Assembly: GCA_965178125.1 (NCBI GenBank)
Contig: OZ237751.1
Location: 620,001-684,000, forward strand
DNA: 64,000 nucleotides
Source of the DNA: Bilabrum cf. latius
Lineage: Eukaryota; Bigyra: Bicosoecida; Bigyra; Bicosoecida
Reading direction: 5' to 3'
Of the stretch, positions 44,864 through 57,000 are shown in pieces. The number at the start of each line of letters is the position of its first letter. Position 1 is the first letter of the stretch. The notes under the pieces were generated by a model, which made no database searches, was not told the origin of the DNA, and saw nothing but the letters and a program-made list of their open reading frames with translations. The translations under genes and the position numbers were made by a program.

Positions 44864-45184
44864 CGCGATCCACTTGGGGGGCTCGAAAGAATGGGAGAAT
44901 GATGCGTGACGGGGCAATCATGTCGACGTCACCGTAGAATTGTTCGGTGCGGTTCTGCTGACTCGCCGGCGGGAATTCGATTTGTTCGAATTTCTCGGCT
45001 GCGGCTCCTTGGTGCATGCACACTGGACTGGATGCAAGAGAGCGAACACAGAAGATAGTGAGTCCGACACTCTTGAACAGAGTATCTCATAACATAATGC
45101 AAGATGCAAGCGCGCTTAGTGCATTACGGCATGTTGCGGCACTCGGGTCCGCCGCACACGCACGCACTATGTGCTGATCAACAA
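44864..45184. other. Intergenic, about 320 bp
   Basis: It separates the start of the aldo-keto reductase from the stop of the next minus-strand gene and should carry the reductase promoter. No other feature was recognised. Confidence 0.4.
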
Positions 45185-48100
45185 TTACGGGTTGTAGTTG
45201 GTAAACCCAGCCGGCTGTCCTCCCGGCGGGGATCCAACACCCATGGCAGGTCCTCCACCACCAATCGGTGCCGCAAACCCGGGCCCACCCGCGGTCAGCG
45301 GCTGCGGGGCAGCACCGGCTCCGCCACCAGCTGGTGGCTGCGACAAATTTGCTCCATTCGCAGCAGCTAGGTCCGCACCGGGGTACCCCACCGCCGGTCC
45401 TACAGGCGCACCAGCTCCGTTCTGCCCCGCCCCGGTCATGGGGTTCTGGATCGTCTCCTCCGTGGCGTTGGGCCCCTTGTACGATGAGATGCCCTTGGAT
45501 TTGCTGCCAAAGCAGGGCTCCAAGAACCCCGGCACCGGCTGCTTCATGATCGCGAACCAGTAGTACGCCCCGCCCACACCTCCTAGCAGCAGCACCACCA
45601 CAATCACCGCCGCGATGATCCCACCGGACCCGCCCCCGCCCTTATCCCCGCCGCCTGTGCCGTTACCCGCCGCGGAGGGCGACGGGCTCGAGCCGAAGGA
45701 CGGCGAGACGCTCGGCGTTACGGAGGGCGTGGGCGACACTGATGGGGATGGCGAGGGTGCCAGTGCGCCAGAGATCCCGCCACCGACGTCCCTAAGGTAC
45801 GGCGAGCCGCTGTCGCATAGAGGCTGCTCGTCGGCGGACTGGGGAACAAGGTACAGCTGCGGCAGGATGGAGCATGTGCCAGTCCCCGGGTCGATCTCAC
45901 CCTTGCGCATCTCCAGTCGGAACCCGTTGGATCCCGAAACCCTCTGAAACTCGAGGCACGTGGTGCCGTCCTCGATCAGCTGTGTCTGTCCCGCGTTGTT
46001 CCTCCTGAACTGCCACAGGCTGCCGAAGAGCCTGAGCCTGGAGCTCGTGGATCCCGCGCCTGGCTCCATGGTCAGCAGTGCGGTCATGTTGATCATCTGC
46101 TCCTCGATTTCCTGTAGGTTGGACGTATCAGGCCGGATGGAGTTCCACACCGCCTGCCCTCGAACCGCGATGTCGATGCAGTCGCCCACGTCTGGCCTGC
46201 GCTGGTACACGCCCAGCAACTCGAATGGGATGTTGGCCGTGGCGAACTCGCCGTCGCGGAACTGGAATGGACACGACACCTCCCCGCCGTCCAGCTCGTA
46301 TATGGTCCTGTACTCCATGGGCAGCTGGTCCGGACAGGGTGCGGCAAGATCCAGATCAAGTGCCAGGCCGGCCTCTCTCACCTGCGTGGCATTTGTGCTC
46401 ATGAACATGGCGGGCCCGGACCCATCCGCGCCCGTCCGGCGGATCAGCACGCACTTCCGCGACTGCGTGGGCTGCCCCTCGGAGTCTCTCTCCTCCGGTG
46501 GCACCTCAACTAGCGAAATGACCCTGTACCACCCTGCGTATGGGCCAGACGTGATCTCGCCGGCGCCGATGACCCGGTCCAGCTCTTCTTGCAGGGGCTG
46601 CACCCCGTTGCTAGGATCCACGATCCTCGACGCGACCGACAGGGTGCTTCCTGCGTCCTCAGGGTCCACGTTAATCTCGATGCATCCGGAGGAGCCCGTG
46701 GGCAGCACCTGACTCGTGAAGTTGAGCGTCTCGCCGCCGAAGACGCCCCAGAACTCTTCCTCCACTGTGCCGGGGCTTGGGGGCCCGGTCGGCTCCCTGG
46801 TGCATTTGTTGGACACGGTGCTCTGCACGAATACCTGGGTAGCCCCCGCATCCCGAGCGGCATCCGAGGGACATCCGTCGGGAGTGCTGGCACCCGAGTT
46901 CTCCTGCGACCCAAGGATCATCAGCAGCGTCTTGCCGCCCGCAAAGTCCTCCTCCTTGATGTACCCGCACGTGAGCTGGGAACCCTGGTCAACGGCCTCG
47001 CCCTCGATCGTGAAGTACTCCCTGTGCTCGATGGCCTGGAATTTGATCCAGTCCTTCCACGCGCCTTCAGTGACGTTCTGCGCGGTACTAATGAAGTAGC
47101 TGTCCTCCGTGGCGTTACGGGTGGACAGCTGCCTGTAGATGCGCAGGCTGGTGCTGAACACGTCAACCCCGAGGCAGTCCACGCCCCCTCCCCCAACACC
47201 CTTGAAGTACCCCTGCACACTGGCTGAGAGGGTCGTCCCGGGGGTGTCTCCGGCCGAGGGGCCCTGCGGCCCACGGGCGCCCGGGGCGCGGCCGTCCTCC
47301 ATGCATTGCACTGCAGGCGACTCCCGGTAGCCCACGAACCTGTCCGTGTCGGAGCGCCCCTCCGTTGGGGACTCCATGCACGTCTTGCGCGGGTCTGGAT
47401 TCAGCTGGGCGGTGATCTCCTGCTTTGAGGAATCAAAAAAGAGGTAGGCACACCCCTGGAACGACTCTGCGGTGGACGGTTCCGAGTTGCCTGCCTGCAG
47501 CGTGGACACGCTAATCGGGCCGGTCACGCGGGTCCACCCCGCCCAGGGCTCTGCCACCTCCGAGCTGGGGCTGGGCGTGGGACTCACGGAGGGTGTTGCC
47601 GAGCTTGAAGTACCCGGGGTCGTGCTTGCCGTGGGAGACGGCGAGCTCGTCACATTGGAGGTGGGGCTCGCGCTCGTGGTGGGGGCCGGGGTGGAGCTGG
47701 ATGAGGGCGAGGGCAGAACCACCGCGGTGGCCGTCTCAAACTCCATGCTGTAGTTCTGCTGCACCTTCTGCCCTGATCCGAGCACATACCTTTGCCTGTA
47801 TGCAAGGGATCCCGAGATCCTGCCCCCCGGGTTTCCGCTCGTTTGCCTCGTCCCGAAATCGAGCTGCCTGCAGCCGCGGTTCCGGGAGCCCTCTGGCACG
47901 TCGTCCACAGAGACGAAATGACCACCAAAGAGGCCCTGCGGGTCGGTCAGATTAGCTCTCGAGGTGATCTAGAGAGGGCTGTTGCGAGCGTCGAGGCATG
48001 CCCTTGCAGTATCCGTCGTCAGGTGCAGCAATGACATGCTCCGCATGTCAGCGGGGCAGGTGCCGTCGGTGCGCACTGCCACCATGACGGACCTCCCCTC

Positions 48101-48511
48101 GTCCACGATCCGCAAATAGGCGCACACAAGTGCATCATTGCCTGGCTGGAACGCCTGCGGCCTGCTGTACGTGTTGGTTTCGTACGACGCTGGAAGCACT
48201 GTCACGTTGACCCAACCAGCCCACATCGTGCTGTTGTCGGCCAGTGATACGGTCCTCGAGTTCCTTTGACTGGTCCATCGATTGATACGGTCCTAATTAA
48301 ATGACAACTCCGAAGATACCAGCTGAAAATTATCTAAGCCGGCACTGAAGTCCACGGACACACAGCTTCGTGTGGCAATACTTTGCCCTTCGAATATGGT
48401 CTCAACGTTCCTGTCAAACACCCATTTTCCACCTAGCGTAGGAACATCTTGAGACATTACAGAGAGAGCCAAGGCTCCGAATAACAGCAGCGCTCCCTGA
48501 GAGCGCTGCAT
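45185..48511 (-). CDS. Secreted type I single-pass membrane protein, unknown function
   Basis: The 1108-residue frame from ATG 48511 ends in TAA at 45185-45187, crossing UAG at 48293-48295 and 47969-47971. It has a signal peptide (MQRSQGALLLFGALALSVMS), three or four Cys-containing beta-rich domains with a similar opening (GKWVFDRNVETI, GWTRVTGPISVSTL, EEFWGVFGGETLNF), Ser/Thr/Pro linkers (PSPSVSPTPSVTPSVSPS), a transmembrane helix (GGIIAAVIVVVLLLGGVGGA) near residue 965, and a Gly/Pro/Ala-rich cytoplasmic tail of about 115 residues. N-glycosylation sites are frequent (NVT, NAT, NST). The layout is that of a surface receptor or adhesin. I recognise no family. ATGs further upstream exist, but 48511 places the signal peptide at the N-terminus. 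The mitochondrial carrier starts divergently. Confidence 0.82.
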
Positions 48512-48826
48512 GGCTGTTTGCACTCCACGTGAAGTTGCTAGCCGTGATCGTTCTGGAGCGAGTGGATGCATCATGGTGCCCCCACGGATACCTTTGGGTG
48601 TCAACTAGATTATTTACTAGTTAGATACAGTGGTTGTAGGTCCCCTTATCGAGAATTGCACTCCCCTTGCTAATCCTGGCCTGATTTGACTATGACGCGG
48701 CGCTTGGCGCGCCCAACGGAAGGTGTGCGGAACCAACGCGCGGCGCCGATGCATATCCGGAATCCGACAAACAGAATCGTATTTTGCCGCTGAACAACAG
48801 TTTGATTGCTCCTGCTTGACTTTGCT
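48512..48826. promoter_or_regulatory. Divergent intergenic region
   Basis: This 315-bp gap lies between divergent starts at 48511 (minus) and 48827 (plus) and should hold both promoters. A TGA at 48803-48805 closes the carrier frame upstream. Confidence 0.35.
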
Positions 48827-49891
48827 ATGTAGAATGATCAATACAGTATGAGTGGGGTGGCGAGATAGGCGTGGTTGGCCGCGAGGCCTTTCGTTGCGGG
48901 TGCGATGGCAACCACCGGCGCTGTGATCCTTTCCAATCCGGCTGAGACTGTGAAAACCAGGCTGTAGCTTGCGAGAGAGCTAGGTGTATCATCCGGTGGG
49001 GCTCAGTACCGGGGCTTTTTCGATGCTTTCCGCTAGATTGTTCGCAACGAGGGTCTGGCAGGTTTGCAAGGCGGGCTGGCGCCTGCGATCTTGTTCTAGG
49101 TCGCGATGAATGGGACCCGGCTTGGATCGTACCCATTCTTTGAGAATTTTTATAGGACCGCGCTGGGCTTGCCTGAACACGGTTAGCTGGGTCGGGATGA
49201 TGGGGCAGGCCAGATGCAGAGCAGGCTGTCCACCTTTGGTGCTAAACTTGGCGCTGGCGGCACGGCAGGCATGCTTGGTGCGTTTGTCGGGTCACCGTTC
49301 AACCTCGTGAAATGCAGGTTGCAAGGGCAGAGCTCGCACTTCAAGGCCAGGGAGAGCTACAACTACTCTGGATTCGGCGAGGCGTTGAGGGACATCTACA
49401 GAGAGGGCGGGGTCCGAGGGCTGTGGCGGGGCGCCACGGCCTCCATGATGCGAATAGCAGTGGGAAGTGCGGTGCAGCTGTCCGTGTACGATTCAATCAA
49501 AGGAGCTATCCTGCATTGGACCGGCGCGTCCGAGGGGGTCGGCGTTCACCTGGGAGCCTCCCTGCTAACCGGAGTTATCGTCACGGTGTGCATGAATCCA
49601 TTGGATGTCGTAAGCACACGTGTGTACAATGCCAGGCCTGGATTTTACAAGGGTCTCGGAGATTGCTTCCGACGGACGCTAGCGGCAGAGGGCGTGACCG
49701 GACTCTACAAAGGTCTCGCCGCCCACTACATTAGGCTGGGTCCCCACACCGTGTACACGTTTGTTTTGCTGGAGCAATGCAAGATTCTTCTGGGGATACA
49801 ACCGCGGTAGGTGAGCAGAGCTACAGCTGGAAGCTCAAGCGGTGTTGGCAGTGTGGCTGCCACTGGCACGGGGTCCGACAAGTCTGCATGA
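48827..49891 (+). CDS. Mitochondrial carrier family protein, SLC25A34/35 (OAC1-like)
   Basis: The protein is 354 residues from ATG 48827, or 347 from ATG 48848, ending in TGA 49889-49891. It has three carrier repeats with signatures NPAETVKTRL-Q, SPFNLVKCRLQGQ and MNPLDVVSTRVYN. UAG is used at 48866, 48965, 49034, 49097, 49184 and 49808. At 48965 it fills the Gln of the P-x-[DE]-x-x-[KR]-x-R-x-Q signature. At 49097 it lies in GLAPAILF-Q-VAMNGTRLGS, where SLC25A34/35 proteins have LAPALLYQ. The match to this subgroup suggests transport of oxaloacetate, sulfate or related anions across the inner membrane; substrate is inferred. A 28-residue Ser/Gly/Ala tail follows the last helix. Reading UAG as stop would leave only the C-terminal two thirds. 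Confidence 0.95.
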
Positions 49892-50280
49892 AAAATAGTG
49901 TGCTTAGCTTGAAGTGTACACCCTATTTTCTTTTTTGTGTCGCTAATTAATGCCAATTTTCATGCTGAAGTGGAACTGCGTGGAATTCAGCTGCCTGGTT
50001 GCGAATGCGACCACCCTGCCACCATAAGACGACGACAAAGCGCGCACTTTGTCTTTCTTATTGACGAGGGGGGAGGGCTAGTCTTGCCATGTCTGCAGCG
50101 ACTCGCTGCATTCATGGGTTGATTGCATTGGATTGATTCGGTTGCGGCCACGCTTCGATCTGATAGTGGACCCTTGCAGGCCGTCCTTCGGGGAATGTCA
50201 CAGCGAACCTAAAAAAGTACAAATGCAAGCGACAAGCGATCCATCTTGACATGATGAAAAGATTGAGCTTAGAGCCAGTC
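49892..50280. other. Convergent intergenic region
   Basis: About 390 bp between the converging carrier gene and the next minus-strand gene; probable 3' UTRs. No RNA gene or repeat was seen. Confidence 0.45.
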
Positions 50281-53200
50281 TTACCCCTCACCAGCCGCAG
50301 GCCCTGCACTAGAACCATCCCCTGCACTAGAACCATCCCCTGCACTACAACCAGCCGCAGCTCCAGCGCCAGCTCCAGCGGCATCGCTATCCTCGTCCCC
50401 ATCCTCTCTGTCATCGGCCAGTGGCTGAAAAATTTCGTCCTTAATGCTAGCAACGACTCCGTCGAACGCCTGGCGATCGCCCGTGGCGATCCACGCGGCA
50501 GCTGCCTGGAGCATCTGATTGTGCAGGTGCTACAAGATTTGTCCAAGAAGCTTGTAGCGGTTGTGCGGAGACGATTGCAGCGCCACCAACGCAGCCCCAA
50601 GCTCCACGCCGGACTCCTCTTTAGCCTGTTTACAGATGTCTGGCTGGCTTTGCAACGCCGCCTGCAGCAAAGCCTCGGCCGCTGAGGATTTGCCCGCGTG
50701 CTCCGGCATCAACCGCTCGACATGGCCTCGAACAGTCTCTACGGTTATATAGTTAACAGCCTTGAGGCACCGAAGGGCCTTTGCGATGCTCACGGCTGAC
50801 TTGCCGATGCACAGCAAGCCAGACACGGAGCACTGCATTGGGTCGGCTGCATCGTTCCCGCTGTTGAGCATGCTGTTGTCAACCGCGAGCTACACCGCAG
50901 CTTTCAGCCGTTCGTCCGTCTAATTAAAGGTCATCAGCTTGCATAGTTGCTCTCGCAGAAGCACTAGTGCATGTTTCCCGGGGAAAACAGGCCCTCCTTG
51001 GTCTTGCTCTGACCTGCCAGGTCCTGCACCCGCGGCAGCCTTGGAATCCTCTCCGGCGCCAGGCTCACTGCCAGAGCTTCCCTAGGCCTCAGCAGACTCC
51101 ATTTCGCGAGCCCTGGGAAGTCGTCTCCACGCATCGGCTACCACATCGCTTGAGAGTCCACACGCCTCGCATGAGCCCCTGATGAACTCACGCACCTTCA
51201 TCAGCACTCCATCGGACACCCTGCCAAACGTGTCATGGTCCACGTCTTGCATTGCATCGATTGGCATGGCCTCCTGCTTGCCTAGGAACAGCGCAAGTGC
51301 TAGCACAGAACACGATATCCTCACCCCCTTTTCCATCCCTTTGAAATCTGCTTCCATCTTGTCCTGCATAGGAAACTCGGCGATCATCCTGTCCACTAGT
51401 GGGACCACAGTCGCATGCAGCTGCTTCTGCTTCATAGCCAAAATGTCATACAGCTGCAGCCTGCATGTTTTCAGGTCCTCGGACCCATCACCATCGGCAG
51501 CAGCCCTCTCCCACTGGGCCTTCAACACGCTGATCGGCACGCCGCACAAAGTGGCTATTGTACCGATCGTGGAAGGGAGCTGCTGGAACATCACGCGCAG
51601 CAGCACCCCAGCGTCTACCTGGCCTTCATTTGTAGCTGTTAGCTGCGCCATGGCTTGCTACATGACCATTACAAGCCTCAAGTTCATCACGCGCAGTTGG
51701 TTGCACACGGCCAGCTCGTCCGCATCGATGCCCTCGAGGCCGCCTCTGTCACCGGCTGGCACCTCGCCGCCCGAGCCCCCCGCAGCGTGCGCCTCACCCT
51801 CACCACTCTTGTCATCACCGCCTTTTTTAGCTCCCTCTCCCTTCTTCATTCCCGCTGCGCCCAGCACCCCATGCCTCTTCAGGTCCTCCCAATCGAAGAC
51901 AATGCTGCCGGGTATGGCATCTGCCCCGGGTGCTTCTTTCGCCTTGGCAGCCGCTTCGTCCAGGGCGCCGCGCATCGCAGGCAGTATGTTCCGCTTTGCC
52001 TGCATCTGCAGCAGGTTGTCCTGCCTCGCGGCGTCGACATGCTTCCTAAAGGCAGCGTCCAGTCGCGTAGACAGCGAGTCCCACAGCTGGCCAAGGAACT
52101 GTCCGACGTCTTTGGTGCGGTCAATGGGCAGGCTCATGAGCGGGCGCTCCACAAGCATATCAACCAGTTGCATTGGTTCCCGAAGAGCCGACACCAACTC
52201 GCTCGAGACGGCCTGTTCGCCGCTGAGGGTCTTCCTCGCGGCAGTGCTCCCCTGCAGGAACGAGTGGCAGCGTACTTTGCACGCGAATAGGTCGCCCCCG
52301 GCGCTCCCTTCTGCTGCTTCGGCAATCTCACGCACCCTGTTTCCCTTGCACCCAGCGAGAGCCTGCCGCGCGGCGTTGCACAGGTGTCCGGCAGCGCAAG
52401 CCTCATGGATCATGTAGTCGCCGTCGCTGTCCCGAGGCAGCAGCACCAGCAACTCCCGAACGCGAGCCTGAACCAGGGAATCACTCGCAGACTTATGATT
52501 AGGCTCCGAATTGTGCCCGATGCTCCCTTGTGTGCCCGCAGTTCCGTCTGAGCGTGCGATTGCGCTGGCAGCACCGCCCACAGCTGGAGCGGGCATGCAG
52601 GCGCCCGCTGGTCCGGAGCTTGCCAGAACGGCTTCGCGTGCGCGCGCAGCCAGGACCTTGTCGCTGCAAAAATATTTGTCCATGGTAGATGTACCAGTTT
52701 GCGCCCCACCTGTGCTGTCGCTGTCTTTTGCAAGCGCGGATTCAGTGTCCCAAACGGAAGGCTGCCAGTGCGGCGGAAGCAGCTAACTGGCAGATCGGGC
52801 TGATCGCAGCGCACCACCAACCGCGGCTCCAGAGACACGGGTAGGACGGCTGGTAGAAGCATCGTGAGACTCTACTGATGCTTCCGCGGCAGTTTTGGAC
52901 AGTGCTTCATGCTGCGCCTGGCGAAACCTGGCGAGATGCCCTGCCACGGCCAAGATGCCCACGGAAAAGGCCCTAAGCGCCGGCAGGGCACCGGGAGCAA
53001 ATTGGCACCATTTTATCCCGGATGAGTTCTTGTAGAGCATGGATGCAGATCGCACTGCGAGGCGCTCTCTTGATTCGTACTGGGAAAAAGCAGTCTCCCA
53101 ACCGGGACACCGCTCAGAGCCAGCAGCCGCAGATGGGTCTAAACTTACTGCACAAAATAATGCATGAATGCTTTGGAAATCACGTCTTTCCTGCACGGCG

Positions 53201-53784
53201 GCTTGTAGATGCCAAACAGGTATTTTGCAGACCTGGCACGCTCGCTCCACACCTCGTCGTGCAGCGACAGCTATTGATTCTTGGCGCTGCGCTAATCCAT
53301 CAGCCGAAACAGTATTCGAATCGTGAATGAACTTTTGCTTCACCAATGCTGCAGCGGCTAAGCCCTCCATCATAATTTGAACCGCAGTCTTGCCTTTCAC
53401 GGATCCCGTCGGTGTTAGCAAGCTATCATGCACTGCGCAGTCCGTCCTCAGCGCATCAATAGGAACAACTCCGAGAACATTGATCATATACCTGATGCAT
53501 TCAGCTCGGGCAGGAATGTCGTCAAAGGGGTCCACAGACCCATCGAATCCACTCGCTGCAGCAGCAGTCGATGAAGCCGACGAGAGATCTTGTGGCTACG
53601 CCTGCTTAGCTTCAGCACAAGCTCTGCTGAGATCCGCCATCGATTGAAATACGTGCGACATTGGCAATGATTCGGCTGCTCCTGCCATTTTGATCGACGC
53701 GGACTTGAGCTGAGAATATATTTTCAGATCTTGGCGTGCTTGGCGCCACGCATTGGCGATTGCGGAACCGGAGCGATGAAGCAT
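50281..53784 (-). CDS. Hypothetical protein, 1167 residues
   Basis: One frame runs from ATG 53784 to TAA 50281-50283, crossed by UAG at 53596, 52783, 51658, about 51079, two near 50885-50920, and 50530. I do not recognise a family. It is largely helical and Ala/Leu-rich, with stretches such as IRYMINVLGVVPIDALRTD, LFLGKQEAMPIDAMQDVDHD and SKAAEALLQAA-type helices that recall Armadillo/HEAT-like solenoids, but no consensus repeat can be set. A Lys/Gly/Glu linker (MKKGEGAKKGGDDKSGEGEA) lies near the middle, and the C-terminus has a Gly/Ala/Ser-Asp tail with a short repeat (AGDGSS). No signal peptide or membrane segment is visible. It could be a cytosolic scaffold. The start at 53784 is the first ATG; its upstream frame has no nearby stop, so a further 5' exon is possible. 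Confidence 0.7.
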
Positions 53785-54050
53785 GGAGAGAGCGCATTAT
53801 TGCATCGCAGGGTTGCTATAATAATGCGTTATAGGATTATATGTGCTTCAGTGCCAGGTACCACCCAGTTAGTGCCGAGACTTCGGGCAACAAGATAGAG
53901 CAAACGCACTTTTGAATCCCTGGGTGTCTCACATTAGGCAAAATGCCTTGTTCGCATGAACAAACCAGCCTCCGCACTTTGGCTCCTGCATCCAGGTGCG
54001 AAAATGCAAGAGTCATTTAACAAACGCACATAAATATTCAACGTTGTGTA
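53785..54050. other. Intergenic between two minus-strand genes
   Basis: It should hold the promoter of the 50-53 kb gene and the 3' UTR of the FG-GAP gene. Nothing else was recognised. Confidence 0.4.
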
Positions 54051-57000
54051 TTAGTCTGCGCCACTTGGGCCATATTCGATCGAAATACCCTCTGCAACTG
54101 CCGCCCGTATGAGCCTGGCAACCTCGTCCTCGCCATCATGCTCATATTCACCAGGTAAAATAGAATGAGCTGAATGGGCACTTACCAGACCAAGTGCCCC
54201 ATCTTGGTGCGAAGAGTCCTGCCCTACCTATACGGTGCGCCTGTGTGACTCAAGCACATCCGAATCGCTGCCTGGCGCATCTCCTGCAGCGGTCGCGCAC
54301 CGGCTGTCACGTGCTTCGCGTGCGGTCCCGAATGTAGGCATGCTGCCTTGGCTTTGAGGCACTATCATGAGCTCTGAAGCAGTCGCGTCTTCGCGCTGTT
54401 GCCCTCCAGGTGGCAAGCCTTGCCCCGCATCCACGTCTTCGGTAGACTCCACTGCGACCAGGTGGCGATTGCGATGAGTCGAGCTGGCAACGACCAGCTC
54501 GTGTGACCCAGCTGAACCCATGTCGATCAAAACACCGGGGTCGGAGCTCCGGCGAGATCGTTCCCGTGCATCCAAACCGATTACGTGACGGTGGGGCGAA
54601 GAAGAGACTGCATTGCCAGCAGCCATTCTGCGTTGTGGACCCGCGCACCCAACAACGTCCCTGTGCAAACCATCATCATCGATGGCAACGACACCAACGT
54701 CTTGCACAACGAATGAGTCAGCTGCCAGATTCTTCATAGGACCGTCGTGGTCGCTCACCTTGCTTGCTCCCGCACCAGCGTCCACAATACTGTGCGCGCC
54801 TACCGCCTCCCTTGCTGTAAGCGCAACCCCTAGGGACTGCGCCCTTTGCTTACTTGCAAGGGGTTCACTGCGATCATGCCTACTGGATGTGCCCCCCGCT
54901 TGTTCTCTTGACTGGATGTCCATCGTGGCGATGGCTTGCACTTTCATCGGCGTAGTGTCCCGACCAGAATCCGCTACAGCATCGTCCTGAGACTCCAGGT
55001 CACTGTCACCGAATGGATCCGTGTCGATCCTGGTGGCGTGCATTGGGCTAGCGTCCTCAGAACTAGCGGCAGTTCCGAGCAAGAATGCAGGCTAGGAGCG
55101 CCGCCTCGACCGCGGCGAGCGTGTCGCGGAATTGCGCGCAGATGATCGAGGCTTCGAAGACTCGCCGGAGTCGCGACACTCGGCTGTCGGGGCAGCCACT
55201 GGATGATGATTCGACCCAGTGTCTACGTTGACTGTTTGGAGGCCTCTCTGCAGCAGCGTGGGCGAACCACCTTGACGCCCAGCCAGCGCACGCCTTGCAG
55301 TAGCTGACATGAGTGTCTCCATAGCAGCTTCTCTCAGCTGCCTACGGCTAGCACGACGTTCCATTGTGGAGCCTCGTATCTCTACACTTGGATGCTGTGC
55401 ACCAACACCAAAGCCACGTGGACTCCGCTGATTCATCATGGTTGACATACCCGCAGAGTTAGTGCGAAGGATACCTGCTTGATCCTGCTCCAAGATACCC
55501 GTGCCGTAGGAACTAGACTGTAGCATACCAGGTCCTTCGCCAGATTCATGCCTGGTCATGCTTGAGTGACGAGTGCTCATGGATACCCGTGCTCCGCTCT
55601 CCCAGGCAGCGCTCATCCTGCTGCTGCCGTTGCGACGGCCTAGAGAATCAGCACCGCGAATGGCGTACGATCCGGGTCCGAAGAGGTTTCTGTTCGCACG
55701 TGAGGATCGCCCGACACCTTCCCCAACTACTGAAGGCAATCCTTCTGCTGTTACCTCCGAGGAAGCCCGAGAGGATGCACGCGCAGGGCCCCGCAGCTGG
55801 CCATCGTCCTTGCCTCTACCGCTACGAGCAACCTAGAGCCTTCTGTTTGATCGTGCCAGCGCAACCTCACGATCTCCATCGCCTTCATCCCCGTCCAGCG
55901 CGTCAGCATTTGCTATCTCTTCCTGTATCCTATGGGCCTCGTCCATTTCGGCTTGCACCGCCGCGGACTGTCTCGCTCCCATGTACCAGAGTCCAGCGAA
56001 GACTAAACCAACGAACAGGGCAGTCGCACTCACGAAGACAACGATGCCCACCACCAGCTCACGGGTAGTGAAGTCTATCTGCTAGCCGAGCTGCAAGGGA
56101 CTGCCATCGTCCCCGCTTGTGCTGTTCCCCACGCTAGGATCGGGATCGATCGAGTCGATCACTCGTACCGCTGCCACAATGCCGACCAGCACAGCATCAC
56201 TGGGCGCGCCGTTCGAATCGCTGCTGAAAAGGGTAGGGCCATTGGCGTATAGCTGCCTTGCAAATGTCTGGTCACTAAATGCGTTTATTAGGTCCTGCAT
56301 GAGCATAGACGAGGGGTCATCCGTTTGGTTCGCTGGCACGATAGTTGCATTCGTGCCAGATGAGGTGGTATCAGTGGATCCAGCTAGGACAGAGTCTGAC
56401 ACAGCAAGCCTAGATTTAACGATAAAGTACATTTCGACCCTGACGAATGGGACCTGTACCCGGATCGGCAGCGAGCTATCATTTCTTGTCAACTCGGCTT
56501 CAGAACTCGTTGCATTGCTTGACTCGTTCGTGGCCTAAAGAAGTCTAGTGGTCTTGTTATCTCCGATTTTGGGACGAAATTTTGACAGCATCCTGCGTTC
56601 AGACACCCCGACCTACTCCGATGAAAGCTATTCAGATGCAGGTGTAGCCTATGCCGCACTCGATCCAGCGCTAGCTGTTGAAACTGACAAAGCACCAGAC
56701 GGGCCAAACTCACCAGATGGACCGAAGGTGCTCTACGCATGGCGCTACGATGCATAGTTTGGCGGTGATTCATGCAATACCAAGCCCAACTATGCACCGC
56801 TATCACCGTGCCCGTAGGTCTAAGCTCTGACCCACATGGCAGCGCCGGCATCCACGTCCCCAGAGCCCACGGTCCCGTCCTGGAGGCCCCACTGAATGCT
56901 ACCACCAAGGGATCCCAGCAGACAGCCGCCGACAAGTCGCTCGATCTTACTTCGCGTGGATTGAAACTAAAGCGCATCCTGCGGCCCGTCCAGGTCCGAT

